This document shows positions 35,093 through 44,310 of a stretch of DNA of 64,000 nt, one piece after another. The position numbers and the translations under genes were made by a program. The stretch comes from Chryseobacterium piscicola (lineage in GTDB: Bacteria > Bacteroidota > Bacteroidia > Flavobacteriales > Weeksellaceae). Under the pieces are notes generated by a model. It saw only the letters and a list, made by a program, of their open reading frames with translations, made no database searches and was not told where the DNA came from. The stretch covers positions 1 through 64,000 of the forward strand of contig NZ_FTOJ01000004.1 in assembly GCF_900156685.1 (NCBI RefSeq). The letters run 5' to 3'. How positions within the stretch are numbered: position 1 is the stretch's first letter; every line of letters starts with the position of its first letter.

Positions 35093-37474
35093 TTAATTTT
35101 TCTTCTCCGCAGCTTGCATAGGATTTACTTTTCCGTTTGAAGCCCCTCTTGTATTGCCTTGCTGATTTTGCTTAAACAATTGGATTTTAGAAGGTGCTAC
35201 AGTAGATTTCTCACTACTCCAGAAATTATTATCCGTATCAATATCTGCCGTTTCTCTTAAAGGATCCAGCTGAATAGATTTTAATTTTTTGTCAAAATAA
35301 TATGTTTTAGATACTTTTTGTTCGTTTTGTCTCCAAATTTGAGCGGAAGCTTTATCTTTTAACGTTGAACCATCTTCAAAAGTAAATTCTAAAATTATAG
35401 GCATTACCAAGCCTCCTTTATTTACAAAATCTATTTGGTAGGCAGTGATGTTTTTCAATCTTTCTTTATCAGACTTGTCTAATTTTGATGTGGGTTCAGA
35501 TTTAGAAGAATATTCTTTATCAATATTTACTTTTTCTAGACCGCGATCGTATCTATAATAGAAATCTTGAAGATTTTTGTCTTTTTCTACTTCAAAAGTT
35601 ATAGATTTATCATCCCTATTTCTCATTTTTGAGATGTCATCATATTTATTTTGAATTGGGGCATCTACTTTATATTTTGTTTCTGAGGCTTCTCTTGGAG
35701 CTGTTTCAAAATCAGGAGTTGCAATAGTTACTTTTTCGATAGCGATGTCTACGGGATCAGTTCCATAAAACCATCCTCTCCAAAACCAATCCAAATCTTC
35801 TCCTGATGCATCTTCAATTGTTCTGAAGAAGTCAGCCGGTTCAGGATGTTTAAAAGCCCATCTTTTGGCATAAGTTTTAAAAGCTTTGTCAAAAAGTTCT
35901 CTTCCAATAATAGTTTCACGAAGAATATTAAGTCCTGTGGCAGGTTTAGCATAAGCATTTGGCCCAAATTGAATGATATTTTCAGAATTACTCATAATAG
36001 GCTCCAGCTGGTCTTTAGGAAGTTTCATATAGTCTACTATCGTCCAAGCCGGCCCTCTTCTAGAAGGGAATTTATTATCCCATTTTTCTTCTGTAAGATA
36101 TTCGGTAAATGTATTTAAACCTTCATCCATCCAGCTCCATTGTCTTTCATCTGAGTTGATTATCATTGGGAAAAAATTGTGGCCCACTTCGTGAATAATT
36201 ACACCAATCATTCCGTTTTTAATAGCTTCAGAATAAGTTCCGTCTTTTTCTGTTCTGCCATAATTGAAGCATATCATTGGATATTCCATGCCGTTGGAGG
36301 CTTCAATAGATTGTGCAACAGGGTAAGGATAAGGAATTGTATATTCTGAATACGTTTTTATGGTATGAGCAACAGCTTTAGTAGAGAATTTTCTGTACAA
36401 TCCGTAAGCTTCTTTTGGGTAAAAGCTCATTGCCATTACTTTTTTGTTGTTTTCAGGAATAGTAACTCTCATCCCGTCCCAGACAAATTTTCTTGATGAG
36501 GTCCAAGCAAAATCTCTTACGTCTTTGGCTTCAAAAACCCATGTTTTTCTTTCTTTTGAGTGATTTTTTTCTGCTTTTTTAGCTTCATCTAAAGTTGCAA
36601 TTTCTATTGGCTCAGAAGCATTTTCAGCTTTTTGATATCTTGAATATTGAGCAGCAGTAAGAACTTCGCTGTAATTTTTACATTCTCCGGTTCCACCAAT
36701 CAAATGATCAGCAGGAACGTTCATTTTCACTTTGAAATCTCCGAAAACCAGTGCAAATTCTCCACGGCCAGTAAACTGATGATTCTGCCATCCCTTGAAA
36801 TCACTGTACACACACATTCTAGGGTACCATTGTGTAATGGTGTAAAGATCATTTCCGTCTTCGGTGAAGTTTTCATAACCACCTCTTCCACCCATTTGCA
36901 TACGGTTTGGGATATTGTAATTCCAATCAATTTTAAAGACAAATTTTTCTCCCTTCTTAAGTATTTTTGGCAGATCAATACGCATCATGGTTTTGTTGAC
37001 TGTATATTTCAAAGGATTTCCAGAAGCGTCTGTTACTTTATCTAAATTTACACCATAACCGTTATCTTTTATAGGAAGCTCTGTAGTTTTCAACTGTTGA
37101 TCGGTTGATGCTTTTGGCAAAGTAGAAGAAAAAGGATAATCTGCTTTTTTTACGGTAGATTGTTGATTTTCATCTAATTGTAACCATATATAGTCTAGGT
37201 CATCTGGGGAATTGTTATGATATGTAATGGTTTCGGAACCTTTTAGATTTCGTTTTTCTTCATCCAAATATGCGGTGATGTCGTAATCTGCTCTATTTTG
37301 CCAATATCCGTGTCCTGGAGCTCCGGAGGCAGCTCTGTAAATGTTGGGAGTAGGTAAAATTCCGCCCAGTTGCTCAAACTTATTTCCATGATTACTTCCT
37401 GGATTATGCTGAATGTTTTGAGCATTTGCAACCGAACAAATAAATAGTGTAAATGCAGTTATTGTGAATTTCAT
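35093..37474 (-). CDS. M1 family metallopeptidase
   Basis: The 793-residue product has a signal peptide (MKFTITAFTLFICSVANAQ). The N-terminal beta domain (about 50-300) begins around YWQNRADYDITAYLDEEKRNLKG. The gluzincin catalytic domain carries HEVGH at 428-432 and the downstream zinc Glu in DEGLNTFTEYL. A long C-terminal region follows, ending in a Gln/Asn-rich basic tail. The usual GAMEN exopeptidase motif appears in altered form (ASNGMEYPM), as in many bacterial M1 enzymes. It is periplasmic or surface-exposed with no sorting domain. Together with the HupE/UreJ gene and the divergent DUF6702 gene it makes a cluster that I recall as recurring in Flavobacteriia. Confidence 0.93.
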   Translation of the reverse strand: MKFTITAFTLFICSVANAQNIQHNPGSNHGNKFEQLGGILPTPNIYRAASGAPGHGYWQNRADYDITAYLDEEKRNLKGSETITYHNNSPDDLDYIWLQLDENQQSTVKKADYPFSSTLPKASTDQQLKTTELPIKDNGYGVNLDKVTDASGNPLKYTVNKTMMRIDLPKILKKGEKFVFKIDWNYNIPNRMQMGGRGGYENFTEDGNDLYTITQWYPRMCVYSDFKGWQNHQFTGRGEFALVFGDFKVKMNVPADHLIGGTGECKNYSEVLTAAQYSRYQKAENASEPIEIATLDEAKKAEKNHSKERKTWVFEAKDVRDFAWTSSRKFVWDGMRVTIPENNKKVMAMSFYPKEAYGLYRKFSTKAVAHTIKTYSEYTIPYPYPVAQSIEASNGMEYPMICFNYGRTEKDGTYSEAIKNGMIGVIIHEVGHNFFPMIINSDERQWSWMDEGLNTFTEYLTEEKWDNKFPSRRGPAWTIVDYMKLPKDQLEPIMSNSENIIQFGPNAYAKPATGLNILRETIIGRELFDKAFKTYAKRWAFKHPEPADFFRTIEDASGEDLDWFWRGWFYGTDPVDIAIEKVTIATPDFETAPREASETKYKVDAPIQNKYDDISKMRNRDDKSITFEVEKDKNLQDFYYRYDRGLEKVNIDKEYSSKSEPTSKLDKSDKERLKNITAYQIDFVNKGGLVMPIILEFTFEDGSTLKDKASAQIWRQNEQKVSKTYYFDKKLKSIQLDPLRETADIDTDNNFWSSEKSTVAPSKIQLFKQNQQGNTRGASNGKVNPMQAAEKKN

Positions 37475-37535
37475 TATGAATAGTTTAAGAATCTGTAAAT
37501 ATAATGATAAGTAATTGTAAAATAATTAAAATAAA

Positions 37536-38114
37536 TTAGAAAGGAAGTCTTTCGATAGTCATTTTTAAAGAAAGTGCAAAAACGCCTGATGAAACAAAGA
37601 GAATCCAGTCTTTTTTGTTGACTTTAAATAAGTTTAAAAGGATAAATAAAATAATAAGAATTGCAAAAACAATCACAATTTGCCCAAGCTCCAAGCCAAT
37701 GTTGAAGCCTAAAAGTGGTAGTGCGATACTTTGGCTTTTCGCAATCATTACGCGTGCGGTATTGGCAAATCCCATCCCGTGAATGAGCCCGAAAAATAGA
37801 GCTAAATAAAAATTGATTTTACTTTTAGACTGATTTTTATTTTTACTTATAATATTCCCCAAAGCTGTCAAAACAATAGTTAAAGGAATAAGAAATTCTA
37901 CCCAATCAGAGGGCAATCTTATAATGTCTAAAGTGTTGATTGCTAGTGTTATTGAGTGTCCTATAGTAAAGTAGGTAACTAAAACGAAAATTTTTTTCCA
38001 GTCTGTGTAAGAATAGATGGCAATTAAAGCCAATATAAATAATTGATGATCTAGTGCATCTAGAGAAATGATGTGTTCCCAGCCTAAATTGAGGTAGAAT
38101 AAAAAATCCTGCAT
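37536..38114 (-). CDS. HupE/UreJ-like membrane protein
   Basis: The 192-residue product is an integral membrane protein with about six hydrophobic segments. Conserved features are GWEHIISLDALDHQLFILAL at the N-terminus, FTIGHSITLA, and LIHGMGFA in the second half. The His residues in these segments resemble the metal-binding pattern of the HupE/UreJ family of nickel permeases. No hydrogenase or urease gene is in the window, and the flavobacterial members may do something else. It lies 61 bp upstream of the M1 peptidase and is probably cotranscribed with it. Confidence 0.85.
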   Translation of the reverse strand: MQDFLFYLNLGWEHIISLDALDHQLFILALIAIYSYTDWKKIFVLVTYFTIGHSITLAINTLDIIRLPSDWVEFLIPLTIVLTALGNIISKNKNQSKSKINFYLALFFGLIHGMGFANTARVMIAKSQSIALPLLGFNIGLELGQIVIVFAILIILFILLNLFKVNKKDWILFVSSGVFALSLKMTIERLPF

Positions 38115-38157
38115 TTTGGTTTACTTTTTTAAAAAAGCGATTATACGGAAATTATTT

Positions 38158-38165
38158 TAACTTTG
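38158..38165 (+). promoter_or_regulatory. Candidate -7 box for the DUF6702 gene
   Basis: TAACTTTG matches TAnnTTTG, in the short divergent spacer between the HupE/UreJ-like and DUF6702 genes. Confidence 0.45.
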
Positions 38166-38234
38166 TGTAAATTTCACGGATTTAGCTTGTGCAAATGAAA
38201 GTTGGCATCTGTTATAATGATTAACATTACCTCA

Positions 38235-38741
38235 ATGAAGAAATTATATTATATACAAATCTTTTTATTCCTCGTTTTTTTAACAGCTTCATTTTCAGAA
38301 AAACACCCTTATCATGTAGGTTCTGTAGAAATAAATTATGCCAAGAATTCTAATAATTTTGAGATTACAGGAAGATTTTTTATGGATGATTTGGAGAATG
38401 CTTTAAGCAAAAAGTATGGTAAATCTTTTCATTTCAATGATTCTAAATTTAAAATGCAATTGAACGAAGCATTAAAAAGTTATAGTGCAGAATATTTTAA
38501 GTTGAAATGTGACGGAAAATTTCTAAAAATTAATTTTGTTGGCTACGAAGAAGACCATGAATCTGTAAATGTCTATTTGGAAAGTGAGTTTGTTGAAAAA
38601 CCTAAAAAAGTGGAAGTAGCAGTGAGTTTTTTATATAATTATTTTGATGACCAAATCAACATTGTGCATTTAATTAATAATGGAAATAGGAAAAGTGAAA
38701 AATTAAGCTATCCTAATCGCTATATGTTTGGGGTTTTTTAA
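38235..38741 (+). CDS. DUF6702 family exported protein
   Basis: The 168-residue product starts at the ATG at 38235 (MKKLYYIQIFLFLVFLTASF, signal peptide). An in-frame ATG at 38217 would add only six residues and cannot be excluded. The mature part starts HPYHVGSVEINYA and includes FEITGRFFMDDLENAL, a KINFVGYE segment and VAVSFLYNYFDDQINIVH, which are typical of DUF6702. Function is unknown. It is transcribed away from the HupE-M1 pair, and the three families commonly occur together, so a joint role in envelope metal or peptide handling is possible but unproven. Confidence 0.82.
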   Translation: MKKLYYIQIFLFLVFLTASFSEKHPYHVGSVEINYAKNSNNFEITGRFFMDDLENALSKKYGKSFHFNDSKFKMQLNEALKSYSAEYFKLKCDGKFLKINFVGYEEDHESVNVYLESEFVEKPKKVEVAVSFLYNYFDDQINIVHLINNGNRKSEKLSYPNRYMFGVF

Positions 38742-38762
38742 TTTTTTTGAAATAAAACAATA

Positions 38763-38801
38763 AATCTCGGCACGGCTTAAATAACCGTGCCGAGATTGTT
38801 T
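38763..38801. terminator. Bidirectional terminator
   Basis: A perfect 13-bp stem AATCTCGGCACGG / CCGTGCCGAGATT with a 9-nt loop and T residues after it, shared by convergent genes. Confidence 0.85.
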
Positions 38802-39013
38802 TAAGGATAAACCTCTTTAAATTTCTCTATAATATGATCAATATTGTGACGCTGCACATACACTGATTTCACTTCTTCATATCTTGGAGATTTGTAAAAT
38901 ACCTCATGAAAATCCATGCTGCCATTTCCTACTTTCACTATTTTTTCTACGTTAATGTTTAATTTTTTCAATTCTTCTTTGAAGTACTCAAATTCATCTT
39001 GTATGTTTTTCAT
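38801..39013 (-). CDS. Small protein of unknown function
   Basis: The product is 70 residues, highly charged, with no signal peptide. It is predicted largely helical at both ends (MKNIQDEFEYFKEELKKLNI, IIEKFKEVYP) with a central basic strand (SPRYEEVKSVYVQRHNI). It is a plausible real gene because the frame is open, ends at a shared terminator, and has codon use like its neighbours. No family was recognised and no promoter box was found. Confidence 0.55.
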   Translation of the reverse strand: MKNIQDEFEYFKEELKKLNINVEKIVKVGNGSMDFHEVFYKSPRYEEVKSVYVQRHNIDHIIEKFKEVYP

Positions 39014-39235
39014 TTTATAAAATTGGAATTTATTAATAATGCTTTTTTATTATTAAACACCCTAATAAAAAAGGTGTTTATTGTCAAATTAATAAATAAA
39101 GTTACTAATTATTTTAAACAAAATGCGTGAATTTGATAAAATTTTAATAAAAAGTTTGAAGTGAAAGGGGTTTTAATGAAAAAATGTGAATTTAAAATTA
39201 AAGTAAGAAGCAATGGAGGTTTTTCAAGAAACAAA

Positions 39236-39268
39236 AAAATCCCAAATTATTAATTTGGGATTTAAATT
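39236..39268 (-). terminator. Terminator of the ABC exporter gene
   Basis: A 12-bp stem AATCCCAAATTA / TAATTTGGGATT lies just past the stop at 39270. On the minus strand it is followed by a T-run. Confidence 0.8.
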
Positions 39269-39269
39269 T

Positions 39270-41027
39270 TTAAGAGTTTTTAAGTTCATCGGCTTCTATA
39301 TCATTTCTCAGCTGCGCTTTATACAAAGTAGAGTAGTAGCCATTTTGATTTAAAAGCTGGATATGTTTTCCTTCCTCAACTATTTTACCATTCTCCATCA
39401 CAATAATTTTATCAGCCTTTTCTATGGTAGAAAGTCGGTGAGCGATAATAATTGATGTTCTGTTTTTGGTGATTTTTTCGGTAGCTTTTTGTATTAATTT
39501 TTCACTTTCATGGTCAATAGAAGAGGTTGCTTCATCCAAAATAAGAATTTTCGGATTTGATAAGTATGCTCTTAAGAAAGACAACAATTGTCTTTGCCCC
39601 AAAGAGATAGACGAGCCTCTTTCGCTTACCACGTATTGATAACCACCAGGTAAGCTTTCTATGAAATCATCAACTTCAATTTCTTTTGCACCGGCTTTTA
39701 TTTTTTCTAGAGTTACGCTTTCATCTCCAAATGCAAGATTCTCGAAAATACTTCCGTGGAACAAGAAAACATCCTGCAAAACTACACCAATGTGACTTCT
39801 CAGATTATACAGTTCGTAATCTTTCAATTCTACATCGTCTATATAAATTTCGCCGGAATTGATATCATACAACCTTGTAATCAAACTGATAATCGTAGAT
39901 TTACCTGCTCCGGTGGCACCAACGATAGCAACCGTTTCTCCGGGATTTACTTTAAAATCAATCCCTTTTAAAACTTCCTGCTTTTCATCGTAAGCAAAAC
40001 GCACATCTTTAAATTCTATTTTCCCGTCGAAATGGTCTTTAGAAACCTTACCATCGTTTGGCATGGCATAATCTTCATCCATAATTCCTAACACCCTTTC
40101 TGCACCCACAATTCCGCGCTGAATGTTGTTGAATCTATCTGCAATCTGTCTCAAAGGACGAATCAACATTGATATAAACTGAATAAATGCAATCACAACC
40201 CCAGCACTGATGGTAATATAACCACCATAAAAAAGCACGAAACCAATAAAAAGTGAAGAAATTAATTCCACTACAGGGAAAAATAGAGAGAATATGAAAA
40301 CTGTTTTCAGCAAGGCATTTTTTAAAGTAATATTGATGTCATTAAATTTTTCAAATTCAGCTTTTTGTCTGTTGAAAACTTGTATAATGGGCATACCAGC
40401 CAATCTTTCTTGCACAAAAGAGTTTTGATTGGATGTCCAAGTTCTTTCATCACCAAAAGCTTTCTTCAGCTTTTTCTGGAAAAATCTTGTAATAACTACC
40501 ATCAAAGGTAAAATTGCCAATGAAATATAGCTGAGATGTACATCCACCTGAAACATCATGAAGAGCACGAAAATAATTCTTAAAACATCTCCAAAAACCA
40601 TTAGAAAGCCGTCTGTGTAAACCGTTGCGATGGTTTCTACATCGCCAACTGCTCGCGTTACCAATTGTCCTATTGGAGTTTTATCAAAAAATGCCGTTCT
40701 AAAGTAAATCAGTTTGTTGTACAATCGCTCACGAATATCTCTGATGACATTCTGCGAAATATAATTTGAAAAATATACCAGAAAGAAATTTAATAATGTT
40801 TCCGCAAAAACCAGCCCTACCAACCCATAAATATGCTTCATCATTAAGGCTTTATCTTTCAGTTTGGTAATATCGTTATCTACAATCTGCATTGTAAGAT
40901 AGGGTCTGTAAGTGGAAACAATAGACAGAAAGATAGAAATAAGCAGGGTGAAAATAAACCAAGAACGAAACTTCATACCGATGAAGAAAAGCCTTTTTAC
41001 AATTGCCCAGGTATCTTGTTTTTTCAT
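39270..41027 (-). CDS. ABC exporter, fused permease and ATPase (MsbA/MdlB type)
   Basis: The 585-residue half-transporter has an N-terminal six-helix membrane domain (about 15-310) and a nucleotide-binding domain (about 335-575). The NBD has Walker A VGATGAGKST, a variant signature SLGQRQL (LSGGQ type), Walker B ILILDEATSS and the IAHRLST switch His. It should work as a homodimer or with a partner, exporting lipids or hydrophobic compounds. The closest named types are MsbA and multidrug exporters, and the substrate cannot be fixed. It follows truA on the same strand, 140 bp apart. Confidence 0.92.
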   Translation of the reverse strand: MKKQDTWAIVKRLFFIGMKFRSWFIFTLLISIFLSIVSTYRPYLTMQIVDNDITKLKDKALMMKHIYGLVGLVFAETLLNFFLVYFSNYISQNVIRDIRERLYNKLIYFRTAFFDKTPIGQLVTRAVGDVETIATVYTDGFLMVFGDVLRIIFVLFMMFQVDVHLSYISLAILPLMVVITRFFQKKLKKAFGDERTWTSNQNSFVQERLAGMPIIQVFNRQKAEFEKFNDINITLKNALLKTVFIFSLFFPVVELISSLFIGFVLFYGGYITISAGVVIAFIQFISMLIRPLRQIADRFNNIQRGIVGAERVLGIMDEDYAMPNDGKVSKDHFDGKIEFKDVRFAYDEKQEVLKGIDFKVNPGETVAIVGATGAGKSTIISLITRLYDINSGEIYIDDVELKDYELYNLRSHIGVVLQDVFLFHGSIFENLAFGDESVTLEKIKAGAKEIEVDDFIESLPGGYQYVVSERGSSISLGQRQLLSFLRAYLSNPKILILDEATSSIDHESEKLIQKATEKITKNRTSIIIAHRLSTIEKADKIIVMENGKIVEEGKHIQLLNQNGYYSTLYKAQLRNDIEADELKNS

Positions 41028-41167
41028 TTATAGAATTGACGTAAAGAATTAATTTGAAAAATTCTTTGCAAAAATACGGCTTTAAAATTTTACACAATGA
41101 TATGTGAGTAGAAAAAACCTATTAAAACTATTGTTCAAAACAACTTTAAGAAATGTAAACAATTCCA

Positions 41168-41899
41168 TTAAAATTTATACCCAACATCCACCAAATACAG
41201 TGCGTGCGCTGGTGCAGAAATTCCTGCGGAGTTTCTATTTTTGTTTTCTATTACTTTTCTCACATCTTCTGGCTGTATCTTCCCCGAACCCACTTCAATC
41301 ATCGTTCCTACAATCGCTCTTACCATATTTCTGAGGAAACGGTTGGCTGAAACAGTGAATTTCAGTTCTGTTCCTTTCTGTTCCCATTCTGCTTTATATA
41401 TTTTGCAGAGATTGGTTTTGTTGTCGGTATGGAGTTTCGCAAAACTTGTGAAATCTTCATATTCAAAAAGAATCTTGCAAGCTTCATTCATTTTATCAAC
41501 ATCAATATTTCTTCTCCAAAGTTGCCACGCAGAATCCTGAGTAAAAGGGTTTTTCTCTAATGAGATATAGTATTCATAGGTTCTGAAAGTAGCATCAAAT
41601 CTTGCATGAAAATCATCATTAACCTTAAAAATTCTTTCAATTGAAATATCTGCGGGCAGAAAACTATTGAGTTTATAAGAAAGCTGCTGGTCTATAACTT
41701 GGTTAGTATCAAAATGGGCAAACATTTTTTTTGCATGAACTCCCGTATCGGTTCTACCAGCTCCAACAGTTTTAATTGATTCTCTCAAAATTGTAGAAAG
41801 CGCTTTTTCCAGTTCTTCTTGTACAGAAATGTCTTTAGGCTGAATTTGATAGCCAAAATAATTTTTTCCGTTGTAAGAAAATTCTATAAAATATCTCAA
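41168..41899 (-). CDS. truA: tRNA pseudouridine synthase A
   Basis: The 243-residue product converts uridines 38-40 of the tRNA anticodon arm to pseudouridine. The catalytic Asp is Asp51 in GAGRTDTGVHA. FHARFDATFRTYEYYI and RFLRNMVRAIVGTMIEVG complete the TruA pattern. The start codon is TTG (41899-41897): no ATG is available upstream in frame, and MRYFIEFSYNGKNYFGYQ is the conserved beginning of the family. Confidence 0.95.
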   Translation of the reverse strand: MRYFIEFSYNGKNYFGYQIQPKDISVQEELEKALSTILRESIKTVGAGRTDTGVHAKKMFAHFDTNQVIDQQLSYKLNSFLPADISIERIFKVNDDFHARFDATFRTYEYYISLEKNPFTQDSAWQLWRRNIDVDKMNEACKILFEYEDFTSFAKLHTDNKTNLCKIYKAEWEQKGTELKFTVSANRFLRNMVRAIVGTMIEVGSGKIQPEDVRKVIENKNRNSAGISAPAHALYLVDVGYKF

Positions 41900-42281
41900 A
41901 GTAATTTTAAATTTAATTTTTATATGATTGCCCGCTATCCGTAATAATTAACAACCCTTTGTATTCTTTGCTAAGTTTACGGTTTTACCGACAACTTTTT
42001 ACAATTGCAACGGAATCGGTGAATTTTCATTTGCGGGCTTTAAAACGGTTGGTAGTAAAAATAAAACTTTGTAAACTTTCCGTTAAAATCAGCATGATGA
42101 TTAATAACAGACCATCACAAATTTTCAAAAAAAAATTCAATCAAGAATGGTTTACTATAAATAATTCGAATTTACCTTCCAGCTAAAACATTCTTGCAAA
42201 AATACTCTAATTTGATGATAAAAAAATACAGATTATTTTGAAAACGGAACAAAAATATCCGTCAAAAGGTTTTAAAATTCT
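41900..42281. other. Gene-free divergent spacer between truA and lpxK
   Basis: About 380 bp without a convincing gene. A 75-codon frame at 41959-42186 starts with hydrophobic and basic residues but shows no promoter or family features. The lpxK -7 box lies at its right end. Confidence 0.5.
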
Positions 42282-42289
42282 TATTTTTG
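42282..42289 (+). promoter_or_regulatory. lpxK -7 box, nearly leaderless
   Basis: TATTTTTG matches TAnnTTTG and ends 7 bp before the ATG at 42297. Transcription would start within a few bases of the start codon. Confidence 0.55.
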
Positions 42290-42296
42290 CCAATGT

Positions 42297-43322
42297 ATGA
42301 AAAGATGGTATCTCTATCCTTTTTCTCTGGGTTATCGTACAGTAACCGGTCTTCGGAACACATGCTACGATCTAGGGATTTTTAAATCTACGAAATTTCA
42401 AACTCCGGTCATCAACGTCGGTAATCTTTCTGTGGGAGGAAGCGGAAAATCACCAATGGTAATGTATCTTGCGAAAAGCCTTTCTAAACAATATAGAACT
42501 GGTGTTTTATCAAGAGGTTACGGAAGAATGAGCAAGGGGTATGCAGTTACCAACTACGAGAGCAACTATAAAACCGTAGGTGATGAGGCAATGCAACTTT
42601 TCGAAAGATTTAAAAACAGATTCGTTATTGCGGTTTCAGAAAAACGTGTTCTTGGAGCGCAAAAAGTGATTGAAGACATGGATCTCGATGTTTTAATTCT
42701 GGATGACGCGCTTCAGCATAGAGCGATAAAAGCAGGATTAAATATTCTGATGACCGATTTTAATGACCCTTATTTTAAAGACTATCTGCTTCCTGCAGGC
42801 GATTTGAGAGAATCGCGTGCCGGATCTAGGCGTGCAGACATAATTATGGTAAGCAAATGTCCTGATGAATTGACGGATGAAACCAAGCAATATTATATTT
42901 CAAGAATTCGGCCAGAACGAGGCCAGAAAGTATTTTTCTCCTCAATCGGATATGATGAAAACGTCTACGGAAGAGAAAAAATACTTCCAGATAACAATCT
43001 GAATTATTATGATATTCTTTTGATAACGGGAATTGCTAATCCGAAACCTTTACTAAATCATTTGGCTAAATTTTCTCAGCGCGTAAAGCATCTTAAATTC
43101 AGAGATCATCACAACTTCACAGATGGAGACATTAAAAATATTGTCGCTGAATACAAAAAATTGGGCGAATACAAATTGATTTTAACAACTGAAAAAGATT
43201 TCGTTCGCCTCAAAACCTTTGATTATCTGCGTGATTTGGTGTATTATTGGCCTATAAATGTTGTGATAGATAAAAAAGAAGAGTTCAATCAGGAGATTAT
43301 GAATTTTGTGAATAAAAGATAG
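42297..43322 (+). CDS. lpxK: Tetraacyldisaccharide 4'-kinase
   Basis: The 341-residue product phosphorylates the 4' position of the lipid A disaccharide at the inner membrane. It has a hydrophobic N-terminal segment (WYLYPFSLGYRTVTGLRN), a P-loop at about 47-52 (VGGSGKSPM), the TGVLSRGYGR motif, VLILDDALQHR with the catalytic Asp, LLPAGDLRES, and a late TTEKDFVRL. All are typical LpxK features. It stands as a single gene. Confidence 0.96.
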   Translation: MKRWYLYPFSLGYRTVTGLRNTCYDLGIFKSTKFQTPVINVGNLSVGGSGKSPMVMYLAKSLSKQYRTGVLSRGYGRMSKGYAVTNYESNYKTVGDEAMQLFERFKNRFVIAVSEKRVLGAQKVIEDMDLDVLILDDALQHRAIKAGLNILMTDFNDPYFKDYLLPAGDLRESRAGSRRADIIMVSKCPDELTDETKQYYISRIRPERGQKVFFSSIGYDENVYGREKILPDNNLNYYDILLITGIANPKPLLNHLAKFSQRVKHLKFRDHHNFTDGDIKNIVAEYKKLGEYKLILTTEKDFVRLKTFDYLRDLVYYWPINVVIDKKEEFNQEIMNFVNKR

Positions 43323-43436
43323 TAAACTAATCCACAACAGCTGTTGCGGAATATATTGTATTGAAAATAGAATTTCTCAATGTCTCTAATTTTGTTAAAT
43401 GATACAATTTCATCATTAAAATTATTTTTCAATGTT

Positions 43437-43444
43437 TAGATTTG
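43437..43444 (+). promoter_or_regulatory. Candidate -7 box for the thioredoxin-like gene
   Basis: TAGATTTG matches TAnnTTTG, 13 bp before the ATG at 43458. A second match, TAATTTTG at 43387-43394, is farther away. Confidence 0.4.
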
Positions 43445-43457
43445 TAAAAAAAATAAA

Positions 43458-43973
43458 ATGAAGCAGTTACTGACTTTTATAATGATGAGCGTTTTCACTT
43501 TAGGATGTTCTCAAAAAACACCAAACGTTTCTAAAACGGAATTCTCAAAAGAAGCTTTAGATCAAAAGTTGGAAGATGAAAACGGAAAAAGTCTCACTAT
43601 TAATGAAATTTTGAAAAAGCATCAAGGAAAAGTTTTGGTAATCGATTTTTGGGCGGGATGGTGTAGAGATTGTCTGAAAGCAATGCCAAAAGCAAAAGAA
43701 CTTGAGCAAAACAATCCGGATATAGACTTTGTTTTCCTGTCATTGGAACAATCTAAAGAAGGATTTGATAAAAGTCTGGAAAAGCATAATATGAAAGATA
43801 AAGAAAACTACTGGTTTTCTACAGGTTGGAAAAATGATTTTAACAATTACATAGAGCTGAATTGGATACCGAGATACATGGTCATCAATCAAAAATCTTC
43901 AATTGCAAAATATTACGCCATTTCTCCAGAAGATCCAGAAATTCAGAAAACGATTGATCTACTTTTGAAATAA
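43458..43973 (+). CDS. Thioredoxin-like (TlpA/redoxin type) lipoprotein
   Basis: The 171-residue product has a lipoprotein signal (MKQLLTFIMMSVFTLGC) and a thioredoxin fold from about residue 38: VLVIDFWAGWCRDCLKAMPKA with active site WCRDC, then the NWIPRYMVINQ segment with the cis-Pro. It should act as a periplasmic membrane-tethered thiol-disulfide oxidoreductase. The CRDC dipeptide differs from CGPC and would change its redox potential. It is followed by a terminator, so it is probably monocistronic. Confidence 0.9.
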   Translation: MKQLLTFIMMSVFTLGCSQKTPNVSKTEFSKEALDQKLEDENGKSLTINEILKKHQGKVLVIDFWAGWCRDCLKAMPKAKELEQNNPDIDFVFLSLEQSKEGFDKSLEKHNMKDKENYWFSTGWKNDFNNYIELNWIPRYMVINQKSSIAKYYAISPEDPEIQKTIDLLLK

Positions 43974-44017
43974 GCTTGTTGATAAGTATTTTAGGTTTAA
44001 GAAGAATTAGCATATAT

Positions 44018-44049
44018 AAAATCATCTCTATCTAGAGGTGATTTTTTTG
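44018..44049 (+). terminator. Terminator of the thioredoxin-like gene
   Basis: The stem AAATCATCTCT / AGAGGTGATTT (one G-U pair) is followed by a run of T residues. Confidence 0.75.
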
Positions 44050-44154
44050 TTTTTGGAAACGAAAATTTTTCAAAATTTAAAATATCAGAATTTAAATTGA
44101 GCATATTTTTTTAAAACTAAACATCTCGGTTAAGGGAATCGAGGTATTTTTTTT

Positions 44155-44247
44155 GGCGCCTTTATCCGCCCTCCGTTCCCAATCTTTTTTTGGTGGCTTC
44201 GGCAAGCTCAGCCACCAAAAAAAGGATTTCCACTCAGGTCGGGGCGT
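44155..44247. repeat. Dispersed flavobacterial hairpin element, copy 2
   Basis: GGCGCCTTTATCCGCCCTCC starts it and CACTCAGGTCGGGGCG ends it, as in copy 1 (25711-25793). The stem here is TTTTTTTGGTGGCT (44185-44198) with AGCCACCAAAAAAA (44210-44223), a perfect 14-bp pairing unrelated to that of copy 1 except for the T/A tract. Confidence 0.6.
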
Positions 44248-44297
44248 AAGCAATTCACCGTTAGAAAAAAGACAATCAAATTTTAAATAATTGTCAG

Positions 44298-44305
44298 TAA
44301 TTTTG
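44298..44305 (+). promoter_or_regulatory. dinB -7 box, nearly leaderless
   Basis: TAATTTTG matches TAnnTTTG and ends only 5 bp before the ATG at 44311, so the dinB mRNA would have almost no leader. No LexA-like palindrome was seen. Confidence 0.5.
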
Positions 44306-44310
44306 TAGAA

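Noticed and set aside
41959-42186. 75-codon frame in the truA-lpxK spacer
   Set aside because: No promoter and no domain; the composition fits translated AT-rich spacer.
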